The notes below the pieces were generated by a model. It was not told the DNA's origin, ran no database searches, and worked only from the letters and a program-made list of their open reading frames with translations. This document shows, one piece after another, positions 55,313-64,000 of a stretch of DNA of 64,000 nt; positions within the stretch are counted from its first letter, which is position 1, and every line of letters begins with the position of its first letter. The DNA is from Sphingobacterium kitahiroshimense (GTDB lineage: Bacteria; Bacteroidota; Bacteroidia; Sphingobacteriales; Sphingobacteriaceae): assembly GCF_025961315.1 (NCBI RefSeq), contig NZ_JAOQNK010000001.1:2604001-2668000 (forward strand), written 5' to 3'. Made by a program: the position numbers and the translations under genes.

Positions 55313-55724
55313 ATAACATTGAGATCGTTTTTTGTTGCAAATGGATGTAATGCTAAAGCATAACTTGACAAATTTGAATTTAATGAGATAATCTTTTCAA
55401 TTTCATCATTAGAAGTTAGCAAAACAATTTTTTTTTCAAATAAAGTCCTTCTTTTAATTATTTCTTCCTCTAATTCTATATTATATGCTGCCTTAGATAA
55501 ATTATTCCATTCAAATGCATTGAATTGATTATGTGAAATAACTTGTTCCACTGTATTCCCATTTTTTAATTCAGCAAGAATTTGTCTTGCTTTGATTTCG
55601 CTTCTTTTCATAAATTCTTTAGCAATTAATCCCAATCTTTAACAATTATTATTTAAAAATAAAATTTTAGGATATTTAAAAATAAAGATGTCAGTAGCGT
55701 CCTAAACGATTAGGAAAAAGGATA

Positions 55725-55774
55725 AAAAAATGGCGGTGTTTAGCTATTTAAAAAATGGCGGTGTTTAGCTATTT
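55725..55774 (+). repeat. 25-bp tandem duplication in the IS4 leader
   Basis: Two exact copies of a 25-bp unit beginning AAAAAATGGCGGTGT. Each carries TGGCGGTGT, complementary to ACACCGCCA at 55809-55817, which covers the first base of the transposase start codon. Confidence 0.9.
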
Positions 55775-55787
55775 AAAAAATAGCTAA
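55765..55787 (+). other. Leader hairpin in the IS4 element
   Basis: TTAGCTATTT / AAATAGCTAA with a 3-nt loop, nested inside the larger TGGCGGTGT / ACACCGCCA pairing. Confidence 0.7.
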
Positions 55788-55816
55788 CTTGAAGTTGCAA
55801 AAAATCAGACACCGCC

Positions 55817-56987
55817 ATGATAAATATAAATGTTTTTAGCCCGATTCTGTCTTTGGTAGATCGAGATATTTTCAAACGACTAGTATCTAAATATAATAGT
55901 GATAAGCATCAGAAAGGACTTACCAGTTGGACGCACTTAGTTAGCATGCTCTTCTGCCATTTATCCTCATCAGACTCAGTTCGTGATATCAGCAATGGGC
56001 TACGTAGCACTACTGGAAATATGAGGCACATGGGGATTTCCAGGTCGTCCAGTAAATCCAGTATCTCCTATAATGAATGAGCATAGAGACTATAACTTGT
56101 TCAGGGATCTTTATTTCGCCCTTATTTCCAGTCTATGGGCCAAAGATGTTAATCACCGTAAAGAATTACGAATCTTAAAGCGCAAGGTTTATCTGACGGA
56201 TGCCAGTGTGATTCCCGTGTGCCTTTCGATGTTCGACTGCGCGGTATTCCGCAGTAATAAGGGTGCGGCCAAGTTGCATACAGTGTTGGACTACGATGGC
56301 TGTCTTCCTGTTTTTATGGAAGTTACCGACGGTAAGGTTCATGAGAGCAAAAGGGCAAACAGCTTTAGCTTTCCTAAAGGAAGTGTTGTTGTTGTGGACC
56401 GTAGTTATGTTGATTTTCAGTGGATGAACGTTTTGGACAGCAAGGGATGTTATTTTGTTACGCGAAGCAAGGTTAATATGAAATATAGCGTGATCAAGAG
56501 TTATCAGAGCGAGGCTATGTTAGCAGGTGGAATCATTAAAGATCAGCCAATTACATTGGATGGAGCTGCTGCAAAACGATATGGTTACAAAAAGCTCAGG
56601 CTTGTCCACGTTTTGGACAGCACAACCGGAGATGAATATGAATTTTTAACCAATAACCTGCAATGGAAGCCTACAATGGTTGCAATGATATATAAACAGC
56701 GGTGGCAGATCGAGATCTTTTTCAAACATCTCAAACAGTGCCTCAAAGTGACCAGTTTTGTTGGAACTTCAAAGAATGCGGTTCAGATACAGATATGGAC
56801 CTCACTGATCGGAATACTTTTATTGAAATACATCCAAAAGAAGGTCATCTATAAATGAAATCTGTCCAATTTGGTCGGATTTATAAGGATGAATATTTTT
56901 GTGAAAATTGATTTTTGTAAATGGGCAAATGTTCCATTTATAAAGGAAAATGTGCCTGATAAAAATGGACAATTTATAGTTTTTTGA
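55817..56987 (+). pseudogene. IS4-family transposase with frameshift and nonsense codon
   Basis: The N-terminal DUF4372-like part (MININVFSPILSLVDRDIFK, then GLTSWTHLVSMLFCHLS) ends at 56080 after one extra A near 56072. The DDE domain continues from 56073 (MNEHRDYNLFRDLYFAL; YLTDASVIPVCLSMFD; VVVDRSYVDFQWM; YKQRWQIEIFFKHLKQ). A TGA at 56856-56858, probably from TGG, cuts off the C-terminal NLSNLVGFIRMNIFVKIDF...NGQFIVF, which stays open to 56987. Two independent lesions make it inactive. Confidence 0.9.
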
Positions 56988-57106
56988 AAAGAACATAGGG
57001 TTCAAAAAAATACTAAGTGAAAAACCAAGCTTATTGGTGATAAAATAAGTGATTTTTACGCGTCTAAATTTTATTTAGGACGCTACTGACAGTAAATACA
57101 AACACT

Positions 57107-58159
57107 TTAGAATTCAAACTCGACAAATAAAGCTTTATGATCAGTGGGCCATACTTCTACAGGTAGCATAAATTCATCCTGACTATCCTCATCTTGTTTT
57201 TTACCATACTTTACTGTTCCAGAAGGGCCAACAATTTTAACTTCAGAAACTTTTAAAGGCTTATTTGTTCTATAATAAACATAATCAATACGATCCCTGT
57301 CATCTGCCTGTGCCGCCCAAGCTAATTTATCAATGGAGACATCCTTGTTATAGGCTGGATAAGTAAAACCGGGATGACTAACTGGGTTGGGATATTTTTC
57401 TCTAAAACTATCCACAAAGCCAGATTTGGTCAATAGCACAGAGCAATCCCATGGAACTATTGCACCTCTATGATCAAACAAATCTTTTGTTTCACTAGTC
57501 CAATCTAAATGAGACGGTTCATTGAAGTCACCGGCAACTACAATCGTCTCACTCTTACTTTCTTTATCTGCATCTAGAATGATATCACGTATCGCTTCAT
57601 CCCGCTTTCCTTTTATATTTGCTTCTATAATGCTCGCTACATCTACAATCGGCTGATCAAGTTTTTTCCAGGTAACGCCATCATACCCCCTAGGCAGATA
57701 ACAGGCATAGTTAGTATAATCCAAATGAACAGCATAAAATGTAAAATTTCTACCTGCTACTTGAATTTTACTTTTTAACACATTACCCACCTTACTGGCT
57801 TCAGTATATAAGGGTATTTGATCCTTAATGGAGAATTTAGAAATGAAAGCAACATCTAAAGATGGTTCACTGGATATACCATAATACACGGCATCTTTAT
57901 TTTTTAATTCGGCCAGGATTCGTTGTACAAAATCTGTGTTATTGTAATTCCTTACCTCACTAAACAACACTACGTCTGCTTTCTTAGCAATAATCTCATT
58001 TGCAATAGCTGGAAAGCCATCTGGAACCATTGTACCTTCCTGCCAAATATTAATTTGTAGTATCTTCAATTGTGATTTTTTTTGAGCGAGAACCACTTGC
58101 CCAACAAAAAAGATAGTCACTATGAATAGAAGATTTTTTAATTTGTTGATATATCTCAT
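57107..58159 (-). CDS. Secreted endonuclease/exonuclease/phosphatase-family protein
   Basis: 350 aa from the ATG at 58159, which begins a clear signal peptide (about 1-25, cleavage near VLAQ). EEP-fold motifs: LQINIWQEG, VVLFSEVRNY (metal-binding Glu), HLDYTNY, VVAGDFNEPSHLDW, DRIDYVY and WPTDHKALFVEFEF (catalytic Asp-His). Members include DNases, inositol phosphatases and sphingomyelinases. Export suggests a scavenging nuclease or phosphodiesterase. It lies downstream of a SusCD operon but after that operon's terminator. Confidence 0.85.
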   Translation of the reverse strand: MRYINKLKNLLFIVTIFFVGQVVLAQKKSQLKILQINIWQEGTMVPDGFPAIANEIIAKKADVVLFSEVRNYNNTDFVQRILAELKNKDAVYYGISSEPSLDVAFISKFSIKDQIPLYTEASKVGNVLKSKIQVAGRNFTFYAVHLDYTNYACYLPRGYDGVTWKKLDQPIVDVASIIEANIKGKRDEAIRDIILDADKESKSETIVVAGDFNEPSHLDWTSETKDLFDHRGAIVPWDCSVLLTKSGFVDSFREKYPNPVSHPGFTYPAYNKDVSIDKLAWAAQADDRDRIDYVYYRTNKPLKVSEVKIVGPSGTVKYGKKQDEDSQDEFMLPVEVWPTDHKALFVEFEF

Positions 58160-58295
58160 AATACTATTTTTAAACAGCAATATTTCTGAATACGAAATAA
58201 TTGTGAAGTTAAATATTTTTGAAATAAAATCTTGTTATTAGTTTATTTGAAAGCTTAAGATTACACTAATCCATATTCCCATCCAACAAACAAAA

Positions 58296-58321
58296 ACGGC
58301 AATCTCTTTCGAGATTGCCGT
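58296..58321 (-). terminator. Terminator of the fourth SusCD operon
   Basis: ACGGCAATCTC / GAGATTGCCGT with a 4-nt loop and a T-run on the minus strand, 27 bp past the SusD stop codon. Confidence 0.92.
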
Positions 58322-58347
58322 CAATATAATATAATTAAACTTTGATA

Positions 58348-59922
58348 CTATCTAGAACCACCAGCCCACCATACATTTTCAGTATAGACATATTGTCCAT
58401 TACCATATGCAGCCTGAACATAAGGGTTTGTTGTTGTATCGTCATTACCGTATGGTAAACGTAATGGGAATTTACCTGGGTTTTTCAACTCGATCAACTC
58501 TTCACCATTAGCTTTCCAACGACGGATGTCGTTGTACATTTCAGTAGACTCACCAGATGCTCCAAAGAATGCTAAATATTTTTGGTTAGCAATTTCTTTT
58601 AATGGATTAGCAACAAATAATGGTTTAACGTTATTAACAAAATAATCTGAAATATCAGCATCTGTTAAATCTGCAGATGTTTCAACAATTTTACCATTAG
58701 CATTAACCGTAGGTGCGACAAATGCGGCATTTACAGAATTTTCTGAATTTTTAATTGCCGCAGTAACTGCATTCTTCAAGATCGGCTCAATAGCAGCTGT
58801 TCCCTGACCTAAACGTTGCATAGCTTCTGCTTTCAAAAATAATAACTCGTGGTAACTCAACAATTGAGTAGGTGCAGTTTGAGAATATACAAATGTCGAC
58901 GTCAAATAATAATATTTAATCTGTGTATTTAAGCCGTTTGGTGCTAGTAATTTATATGAATCACTTGAAAGTGAAATATCATTAACCTGCTCCCAATCTG
59001 CATTCATAAAATTACGATTTAAACGTGGATCATGTCGATCTAACATTTTGTCACCAATACTTTTACTCGCAGCTAGACCATCTCTTGACCATTGAAAGTC
59101 AAATAATGGGTTTAGATTTGATGCATTATACTGAGCAAATTTAGCTTCCTCGCTTGCATTAGCAAAAGATTTATCTACATGAGCAATAATAGCATTTAAA
59201 GCCGCAGTTTTATCAGTAGTAACTTTTAATAAACGCATTGCATAACGGGCCTTTAAACCGTGAGCAAATTTTAACCATTTACCAGTATTACCGCCAAATA
59301 AAAAGTCTTGACCTGCAACAGTACCTGATGCGTGAGTATCACCTTTGGGTAAATTTACAATTGCTGCATCCAAATAAGCATTGACTTGTTTGTACAATTC
59401 TTCTTGTTTATCCAATTTTGGATTACGGATTTCTAAAGGTTTGAATCCTTCTGAATAAGGAGCATCTCCAAATAAATCCGTCAGCAATGCTAAGTTATAC
59501 GCTGCCATTACTTGTCCCATACCTAATGTTGCATAGTTTCCTGACTGCGTTCCACCTTCAGAACATTTTTCAATCACAATACGCGCATCTTTCAACGTTG
59601 TATAAACGTTGCCCCATGTATTATTGAAAGTAGATGATCTCACAGGTTCGTTTTCACGATGTTCTGCGTTCCATAATTGGTTATCTGTACCAACCTCATG
59701 TTCCACATAAGTCGACAAATATGTATTGAAATCGCCACCTACATTTGAAAAAGCAGTACGTGTAATAACGTCAGTTAAAATAAATTTAGCCTGAACATCG
59801 CTTGGATTATTAACATTATTATTAACGCTGTCCATTGCATCCTCTGAACAAGAAGTAAAGATTATCGGAGTAGCTAAAACACCCATTGCTAATAATCCTA
59901 CTATATTTAATTTTAATTTCAT
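58348..59922 (-). CDS. SusD-like_2 outer-membrane lipoprotein
   Basis: 524 aa with lipobox FTSC (C25, IIFTSCSEDAMD). SusD-like_2 features: NNVNNPSDVQAKFIL near the N-terminus and MYNDIRRWKANGEE, FPLRLPYGNDD near the C-terminus. It partners the SusC whose stop codon is 11 bp upstream. Confidence 0.92.
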   Translation of the reverse strand: MKLKLNIVGLLAMGVLATPIIFTSCSEDAMDSVNNNVNNPSDVQAKFILTDVITRTAFSNVGGDFNTYLSTYVEHEVGTDNQLWNAEHRENEPVRSSTFNNTWGNVYTTLKDARIVIEKCSEGGTQSGNYATLGMGQVMAAYNLALLTDLFGDAPYSEGFKPLEIRNPKLDKQEELYKQVNAYLDAAIVNLPKGDTHASGTVAGQDFLFGGNTGKWLKFAHGLKARYAMRLLKVTTDKTAALNAIIAHVDKSFANASEEAKFAQYNASNLNPLFDFQWSRDGLAASKSIGDKMLDRHDPRLNRNFMNADWEQVNDISLSSDSYKLLAPNGLNTQIKYYYLTSTFVYSQTAPTQLLSYHELLFLKAEAMQRLGQGTAAIEPILKNAVTAAIKNSENSVNAAFVAPTVNANGKIVETSADLTDADISDYFVNNVKPLFVANPLKEIANQKYLAFFGASGESTEMYNDIRRWKANGEELIELKNPGKFPLRLPYGNDDTTTNPYVQAAYGNGQYVYTENVWWAGGSR

Positions 59923-59933
59923 TGTCCTAATTT

Positions 59934-62900
59934 TTAGAATTTAATGTTTACACCTAGACCATAACTTGATGTTCCCGGTAAAGAGAAACGCTCAAATGCA
60001 CCTGACATATTTGTATTTCCTTGAGAAACCTCTGGATCAAAACCTTTAAGTTCAGACCAAAGAATAATGTTACGTGCGAATGCGTTCACATCTACTTTGA
60101 TTTTCGAGTTTTGATAAACAGGATAACCTACAGCCACTTCACGCAATTTCACAAATGAAGTTCCACGAACAGATGCTTCAGAAATATTACTCAAACGGTT
60201 AAAATAATCGTAAGTTGAAGTATTATTTACTATTCCTTCATTATCAAAAGTAGGGTGTGCATCAATCATGATATCATTCACTTCTCCATTAGCTTTCACA
60301 GCTGGTAATTCGAATAGGAAACCATCACCATTTCTTAAATCAGCTGATTGCTGTGACACTCCATAGACATTCAAAAGCCCTGACGTACCGTGATACATTT
60401 GTCCACCTTGTTTCCAATCTAATACGGCAGATAAACGAACTTTTTTGTACTCGAAATTGGTATTGAAGCCTAAATTAAAGTCTGGAGATACATTTCCAAT
60501 TACCTTTTCTTCACCAGCTTGTGGTAAACCATTTTCATCAACAACAATCTGTCCTGCATCGTTTCTTAAGTAAGACACTCCATAGATCACTGGGAATTTG
60601 TAACCAATACCTGCACGTACTTGTGGCTCAACAAAGCCTCCCATGAAAATGCTGTTTACACCTTCTTTCAAATCATCTACGTAATTATCAATTTTAGTAA
60701 AGTTGAATGCAAAATCCCATTTAAAATCACCTGAACGATATGGAGCAACAGCCAATGTTAATTCATGTACATTGGTATGAATTTTACCACCATTCGTCAC
60801 TAAACTTGAATAACCTGTAGAAGCGGCCAATGGCACTTCAAAAATTTGATCTTTCACGTTTTGACGAGAGAAAGTATAGTTCATATTGATCAATCCATTC
60901 CAGAATGTCAAATCAGTACCAAGTTCATATGCTTGCGTATTCTGCGGCTTCAAGGCTGGATCGTAAACAACTGGATAAGTAGTATATGAAGTAACGCCAT
61001 TAACAGGGTATAAAATTGGTGTACCTGAAGAGAATCCACCTCCATATGTAGGCTTATCATAATAACTTTCATAGTAGTCTCCTGCCTGCCCTACTTCGGC
61101 AAACGAAGCTCTAATCTTACCCATTGTTAAGACTGAACTTTTCAGACTTTCCAATTCCGTAAATACAAAACCTGCTGAAACGGATGGGTAAAAGAATGAA
61201 CGGTTGTTACGAGGCATCGAAGAAACGATATCGTTACGACCTGTTGCATTTAAAAACAACATGTTTTTATAGGCTAAGGCTAAGCTACCGAAGGTACCAA
61301 AAGTACGGGTATGACGTAATGTTTGCTCTGCAGTAACTGTAGCTGCATTGTTAATATTATCCCATCCAGGAAAGTTGAAATTTTGACCAAAAGCATAGTC
61401 TCTTCTACGGACACGGTTAACAATTTCATTACCGACCATCGCATCTAATACCAAATCATCATTGATTTTCCAATTGTAAGCAGCAGTACCTAATGAATTC
61501 CATTCGGTTACAGAAAAGTGGTAGTTTTCTACCTCTCCTTTACCATTAGCATGACCATATCCCCATAAATCAGTATAGTTTGAAGTGTACGAGTCAACTC
61601 CTGCTTGGTATTTCAATGTTAATTTTTGATTGTTACCTAAATCTGTCGCGTACTGACCAAATCCATTACCAAAAAAACGCTGTGTATCTTCAGAAAATTT
61701 ATTGTTTTCAGTAGCCCAATAAGGACCATCAAAACCAGTTGTTCCTCGATAAGTATTTTGTTTTGTGGGATTATCTAAATAATATGATGGAATACCCGCT
61801 AAATCATAAGAAGCTGGTGCACCATATACAGTTGCCATGATACCATTATTCGCGCCAGTCTGTTTTGTAATCCTTGAATTCACATAATTACCTGTAAAAC
61901 CAGTTGTCCATTTTTCTGACAATTTAGCTTCACCCGATAATTTTGCAGTATAGCGATCCATACCTGTAGATGGTACGATACCATCTGCATTAGTCGATCC
62001 TAAAGATAAAGCATAACTTCCTTTATCAAAACCTTGCACAATATTGAATGAATTATTAAACGTATTACCTACGTTAAAGAAATCTTCAGCATTATTATAA
62101 GATTGCGGAGTAGCCCAAGGATCTAAGCCTGCATTAGCACGTTGTTGCACGTAATATTTACCTGCTTGTTTACCATATTGCTTAGTATAAGCATTATCAG
62201 TACTACCTCCATAAATAGGGTCTAATGCTAAATCAGGAATTTTTGGTCCCCAAGACATAGAAGATAAATTACCACTTTTTTCTCCATACTTACCATTTAC
62301 ACCCTGTGCATAAGTTGTCTGAAAGTCTGGTAGAACTGAAACTTTATCAAATGATACGTTTGAGTTATAAGAAATCTGTGGTTTACCTTGCTTTCCTTTA
62401 CCACTTTTCGTCGTGATCAAGATGACACCGTTAGAAGCACGCATACCGTATAGAGCTGAGGCAGCCTGTCCTTTCAAGATGTTGATACTCTCAATATCGT
62501 TAGGATCGATATCCAAACCTCTAGAAGAATAATCTGAACCCGTCACACCATTTCCAGTAGAAACATCGGAAGTAGAAGAGATTGGCAATCCATCGACTAC
62601 ATATAATGGAGAATTATTTCCTGTAAATGAACGTGCGCCACGGATCGTGATATTAGCAGACGCCCCCGGCATACCTGAAGAAGGAGTTACCTGTACACCA
62701 GATACTTTTCCCTGCAATGCTGTTGCTAAATTACTATTCGCCGCTTCTGTCAATTTACTTCCCTTAAGCTCTTGCGTAGCATAACTTAAAGATCTTTTCT
62801 GACGCGTTTGGCCCATTCCTGTAACAACAACTTCCTCTATCGCATTCGCATTATCTTCTAATGAGATATTAAAAACTGAAGTATTGTTGTTGACAATAAT

Positions 62901-63143
62901 TGTTTTTTCGCCAAAACCTATCGAGCGAAATAAAACTACCTTACCTGCTGGTACACTCAATGAATAGTTACCATTTGCATCGGTTTGGGTAGCTTGATTA
63001 GTTCCTTTCACAACAACAGTAACTCCTGGTACCGCTTGCCCAGTTGTTGATGTAACACGTCCACTAATCTTCTTCTCTTGAGCGAATGCTACTGATGATA
63101 GAATCATCCCCCCAACGAGAAAACTAAGTAATGTTTGTTTCAT
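59934..63143 (-). CDS. SusC/RagA-family TonB-dependent receptor
   Basis: 1069 aa. Signal peptide 1-21 (MKQTLLSFLVGGM...), CarboxypepD_reg-like domain at about 25-105, plug at about 115-240 (SPLYVVDGLPISS, DIESINILKGQAASALYGMRASNG), and a barrel ending YGLGVNIKF. No STN domain. Its signal peptide is nearly the same as in the SusC genes at 35133 and 42570, but the leader lacks their conserved hairpin and operator. Confidence 0.94.
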   Translation of the reverse strand: MKQTLLSFLVGGMILSSVAFAQEKKISGRVTSTTGQAVPGVTVVVKGTNQATQTDANGNYSLSVPAGKVVLFRSIGFGEKTIIVNNNTSVFNISLEDNANAIEEVVVTGMGQTRQKRSLSYATQELKGSKLTEAANSNLATALQGKVSGVQVTPSSGMPGASANITIRGARSFTGNNSPLYVVDGLPISSTSDVSTGNGVTGSDYSSRGLDIDPNDIESINILKGQAASALYGMRASNGVILITTKSGKGKQGKPQISYNSNVSFDKVSVLPDFQTTYAQGVNGKYGEKSGNLSSMSWGPKIPDLALDPIYGGSTDNAYTKQYGKQAGKYYVQQRANAGLDPWATPQSYNNAEDFFNVGNTFNNSFNIVQGFDKGSYALSLGSTNADGIVPSTGMDRYTAKLSGEAKLSEKWTTGFTGNYVNSRITKQTGANNGIMATVYGAPASYDLAGIPSYYLDNPTKQNTYRGTTGFDGPYWATENNKFSEDTQRFFGNGFGQYATDLGNNQKLTLKYQAGVDSYTSNYTDLWGYGHANGKGEVENYHFSVTEWNSLGTAAYNWKINDDLVLDAMVGNEIVNRVRRRDYAFGQNFNFPGWDNINNAATVTAEQTLRHTRTFGTFGSLALAYKNMLFLNATGRNDIVSSMPRNNRSFFYPSVSAGFVFTELESLKSSVLTMGKIRASFAEVGQAGDYYESYYDKPTYGGGFSSGTPILYPVNGVTSYTTYPVVYDPALKPQNTQAYELGTDLTFWNGLINMNYTFSRQNVKDQIFEVPLAASTGYSSLVTNGGKIHTNVHELTLAVAPYRSGDFKWDFAFNFTKIDNYVDDLKEGVNSIFMGGFVEPQVRAGIGYKFPVIYGVSYLRNDAGQIVVDENGLPQAGEEKVIGNVSPDFNLGFNTNFEYKKVRLSAVLDWKQGGQMYHGTSGLLNVYGVSQQSADLRNGDGFLFELPAVKANGEVNDIMIDAHPTFDNEGIVNNTSTYDYFNRLSNISEASVRGTSFVKLREVAVGYPVYQNSKIKVDVNAFARNIILWSELKGFDPEVSQGNTNMSGAFERFSLPGTSSYGLGVNIKF

Positions 63144-63630
63144 GTTATTTAGTTTGTTAATTAATTTATATAAATATGTTTATGTCCATAAAATTAGATG
63201 TGTATTTAAAACGTTTAAGCTTTAATTGTCTAAACAATTCAAAAAACACAAATCAAAACCTCCTTCACCTTGACGGATAGCTTTTCGTGTGCAAACAGAT
63301 TTAACAAATTGTAGATTCAACAAATAGTGACAGCAATCAGCATTCACTATGGTGATCTTATAAGAATCTGTAAATTTTCTTTTTAAAATTTACGATGAAT
63401 AATGTGGTAGTAAGCCTTCACAGACATTACATCTTGAAAGCGGGAAGCAAATATATATAGACAAAGTTGTTATTACAAGTATTTTAACAAAAAAGTTTTT
63501 TTTTCATAACTAATGTAAATATGAAGCTTCTATATTACGAATAATGCAAGCAGTACTGATATAAATTAAATTTTCATAATTACCCATTACACAGAATTAA
63601 ATACGGTAATCATTAGATTTAACAAAATTT
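63144..63630. other. SusC leader and promoter region
   Basis: About 300 bp of 5' leader, the promoter at 63448-63478, and AT-rich sequence up to the serS terminator. It contains AAACGTTT near 63210, a weak LacI-like core. No gene is visible. Confidence 0.5.
63448..63478 (-). promoter_or_regulatory. Promoter of the fourth SusCD operon
   Basis: Minus strand: TTG (63476-63478), 20-bp spacer, TATATTTG (63448-63455), a good Bacteroidota promoter giving a 5' leader of about 300 nt. Confidence 0.65.
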
Positions 63631-63639
63631 TAACATAAA

Positions 63640-63669
63640 AAAAGGGTTGTAAAAAATTACAACCCTTTT
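63640..63669 (-). terminator. Terminator of serS
   Basis: AAAAGGGTTGTAA / TTACAACCCTTTT with a 4-nt loop and a T-run on the minus strand, 20 bp past the serS stop codon. Confidence 0.92.
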
Positions 63670-63688
63670 AATTTATATTAAATTAATA

Positions 63689-64000
63689 TCAATCAATATA
63701 TTCAAATCCTGTATAGGGGACCAATACCTTAGGTATTTTTATGCCCTTATCTGTTTGATTATTCTCCAATAAAGAAGCTACTATACGTGGTAAAGCTAAT
63801 GCAGATCCATTTAATGTATGAGCCAATTGCATTTTACCATCTTGGTTTTTAAACCTCACTTTCAGACGGTTAGATTGATACGTTTCGAAATTTGAAACTG
63901 ATGACACTTCTAACCAACGTTTTTGAGCGGCGCTGTATACTTCCAGATCATAAGTCAACGCGGCTGTAAAGCTCATGTCACCACCGCAGAGACGCAATAC
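63689..64000 (-). CDS. serS: Seryl-tRNA synthetase, C-terminal part (cut by window end)
   Basis: The last ~104 residues of SerS are present: LRLCGGDMSFTAALTYDLEV, WLEVSSVSNFETYQSNRLKVRF (abridged) and LAHTLNGSALALPRIVASLLEN. They cover class II motif 2's downstream part and motif 3 (NGSALALPR), which binds ATP. The gene continues beyond base 64000; the first in-frame Met within the window is internal. It charges tRNA-Ser in the cytoplasm. Confidence 0.95.
   Translation of the reverse strand, partial: VLRLCGGDMSFTAALTYDLEVYSAAQKRWLEVSSVSNFETYQSNRLKVRFKNQDGKMQLAHTLNGSALALPRIVASLLENNQTDKGIKIPKVLVPYTGFEYID

Larger units (their letters stand above)
53283..55635 (-). pseudogene. HEPN-like gene split by an IS256 insertion and an internal stop
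   Basis: Removing the IS256 element and one copy of the 8-bp target repeat restores a single frame across the junction: KNDLNVIF followed directly by ELANDLPNKLENLIIATEEV. The 5' part is 55305-55635 (MGLIAKEFMKRSEIKARQIL at the start), the 3' part 53283-53952. A second lesion, an in-frame TGA at 53460-53462, separates ATRENSM from LFLLLDLMTEIFIWES. The restored protein is about 335 aa. Near its C-terminus FNRHFASH fits the RX4-6H motif of HEPN-type ribonucleases, followed by a LFLLLDL helix. A defence or abortive-infection role is inference. Confidence 0.8.
55689..57091 (+). mobile_element. Decayed IS4-family insertion sequence, 1403 bp
   Basis: Perfect 18-bp terminal inverted repeats TGTCAGTAGCGTCCTAAA at 55689-55706 and 57074-57091. 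It contains a transposase gene with a frameshift and a nonsense codon. No clear target duplication flanks it, so it may be old or rearranged. Confidence 0.9.

Noticed and set aside
55689..57091. Target-site duplication flanking the IS4 element
   Set aside because: The bases outside the two 18-bp ends (left AATAAAGA, right GTAAATAC) do not match.
63205..63216. AAACGTTT core as a third LacI-type operator before SusC at 63143
   Set aside because: Only 8 bp, AT-rich and unlike GCAATCGATTGC; expected by chance in this composition.
1..64000. CRISPR arrays, tRNA or rRNA genes
   Set aside because: No regularly spaced repeats and no cloverleaf or conserved tRNA/rRNA motifs were seen by eye on either strand; a dedicated search was not possible.

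Overview
The window looks like chromosome of a Sphingobacteriaceae-type Bacteroidota, probably Sphingobacterium or a close relative. Evidence: low GC; four SusC/SusD outer-membrane pairs, one with an ECF sigma factor and FecR; MCE/Mla, DUF4286, DUF983 and RprXY-like genes typical of the phylum; Bacteroidota promoters (TTTG/TTG, N19-20, TAnnTTTG). No tRNA, rRNA or CRISPR array was seen.

Layout. 1-12.8 kb is housekeeping: a minus-strand operon of an S9-peptidase-like lipoprotein, histidine kinase and response regulator; DUF4286 and DUF983 proteins; an RluA-type pseudouridine synthase; the MlaE-MlaF-MlaD lipid transporter; a DUF6600 secreted protein with a repeat tail; pncB with an overlapping methyltransferase gene. 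12.8-20.3 kb is an ECF sigma - FecR - SusC - SusD transduction/uptake locus whose SusC is cut by an in-frame amber codon between its STN domain and the rest. 20.4-28.4 kb holds a TIGR03364-type FAD oxidoreductase, a DUF5690 transporter-like protein, an XRE-cupin regulator, a calcineurin-like phosphoesterase with a PQQ-type propeller, a GH16 glycosidase and an alkaline-phosphatase-superfamily phosphodiesterase; an organophosphorus/glycan scavenging role is possible. 28.8-42.6 kb has a retropepsin-like PDZ protease, two SusCD operons (one with a DUF1735 lipoprotein), a double TonB-C-domain protein and a decayed copy of the protease 5' end. The two SusC leaders share promoter modules and a LacI-type palindrome.

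42.6-57.1 kb is accessory and AT-rich: a tiny secreted Cys-X-Cys peptide gene overlapping a TlpA-like thioredoxin gene; a stretch of less AT-rich, structured, apparently non-coding DNA; a truncated HTH remnant; an operon of transglutaminase-like lipoprotein, O-antigen-ligase/TPR membrane protein and unknown lipoprotein; then an insertion-sequence graveyard (truncated IS3, IS256 fragment, intact IS256, broken IS4). The intact IS256 sits inside a HEPN-like gene with a clear 8-bp target duplication. 57.1-63.1 kb has an endonuclease/exonuclease/phosphatase-family secreted enzyme and a fourth SusCD operon. The window ends in the 3' part of serS.

The best candidates for something undescribed are (i) the S9-like lipoprotein that lacks both catalytic Ser and His and heads a two-component operon, (ii) the secreted peptide/TlpA pair near the transglutaminase/O-ligase/lipoprotein operon, and (iii) the STN|SusC split by a stop codon.
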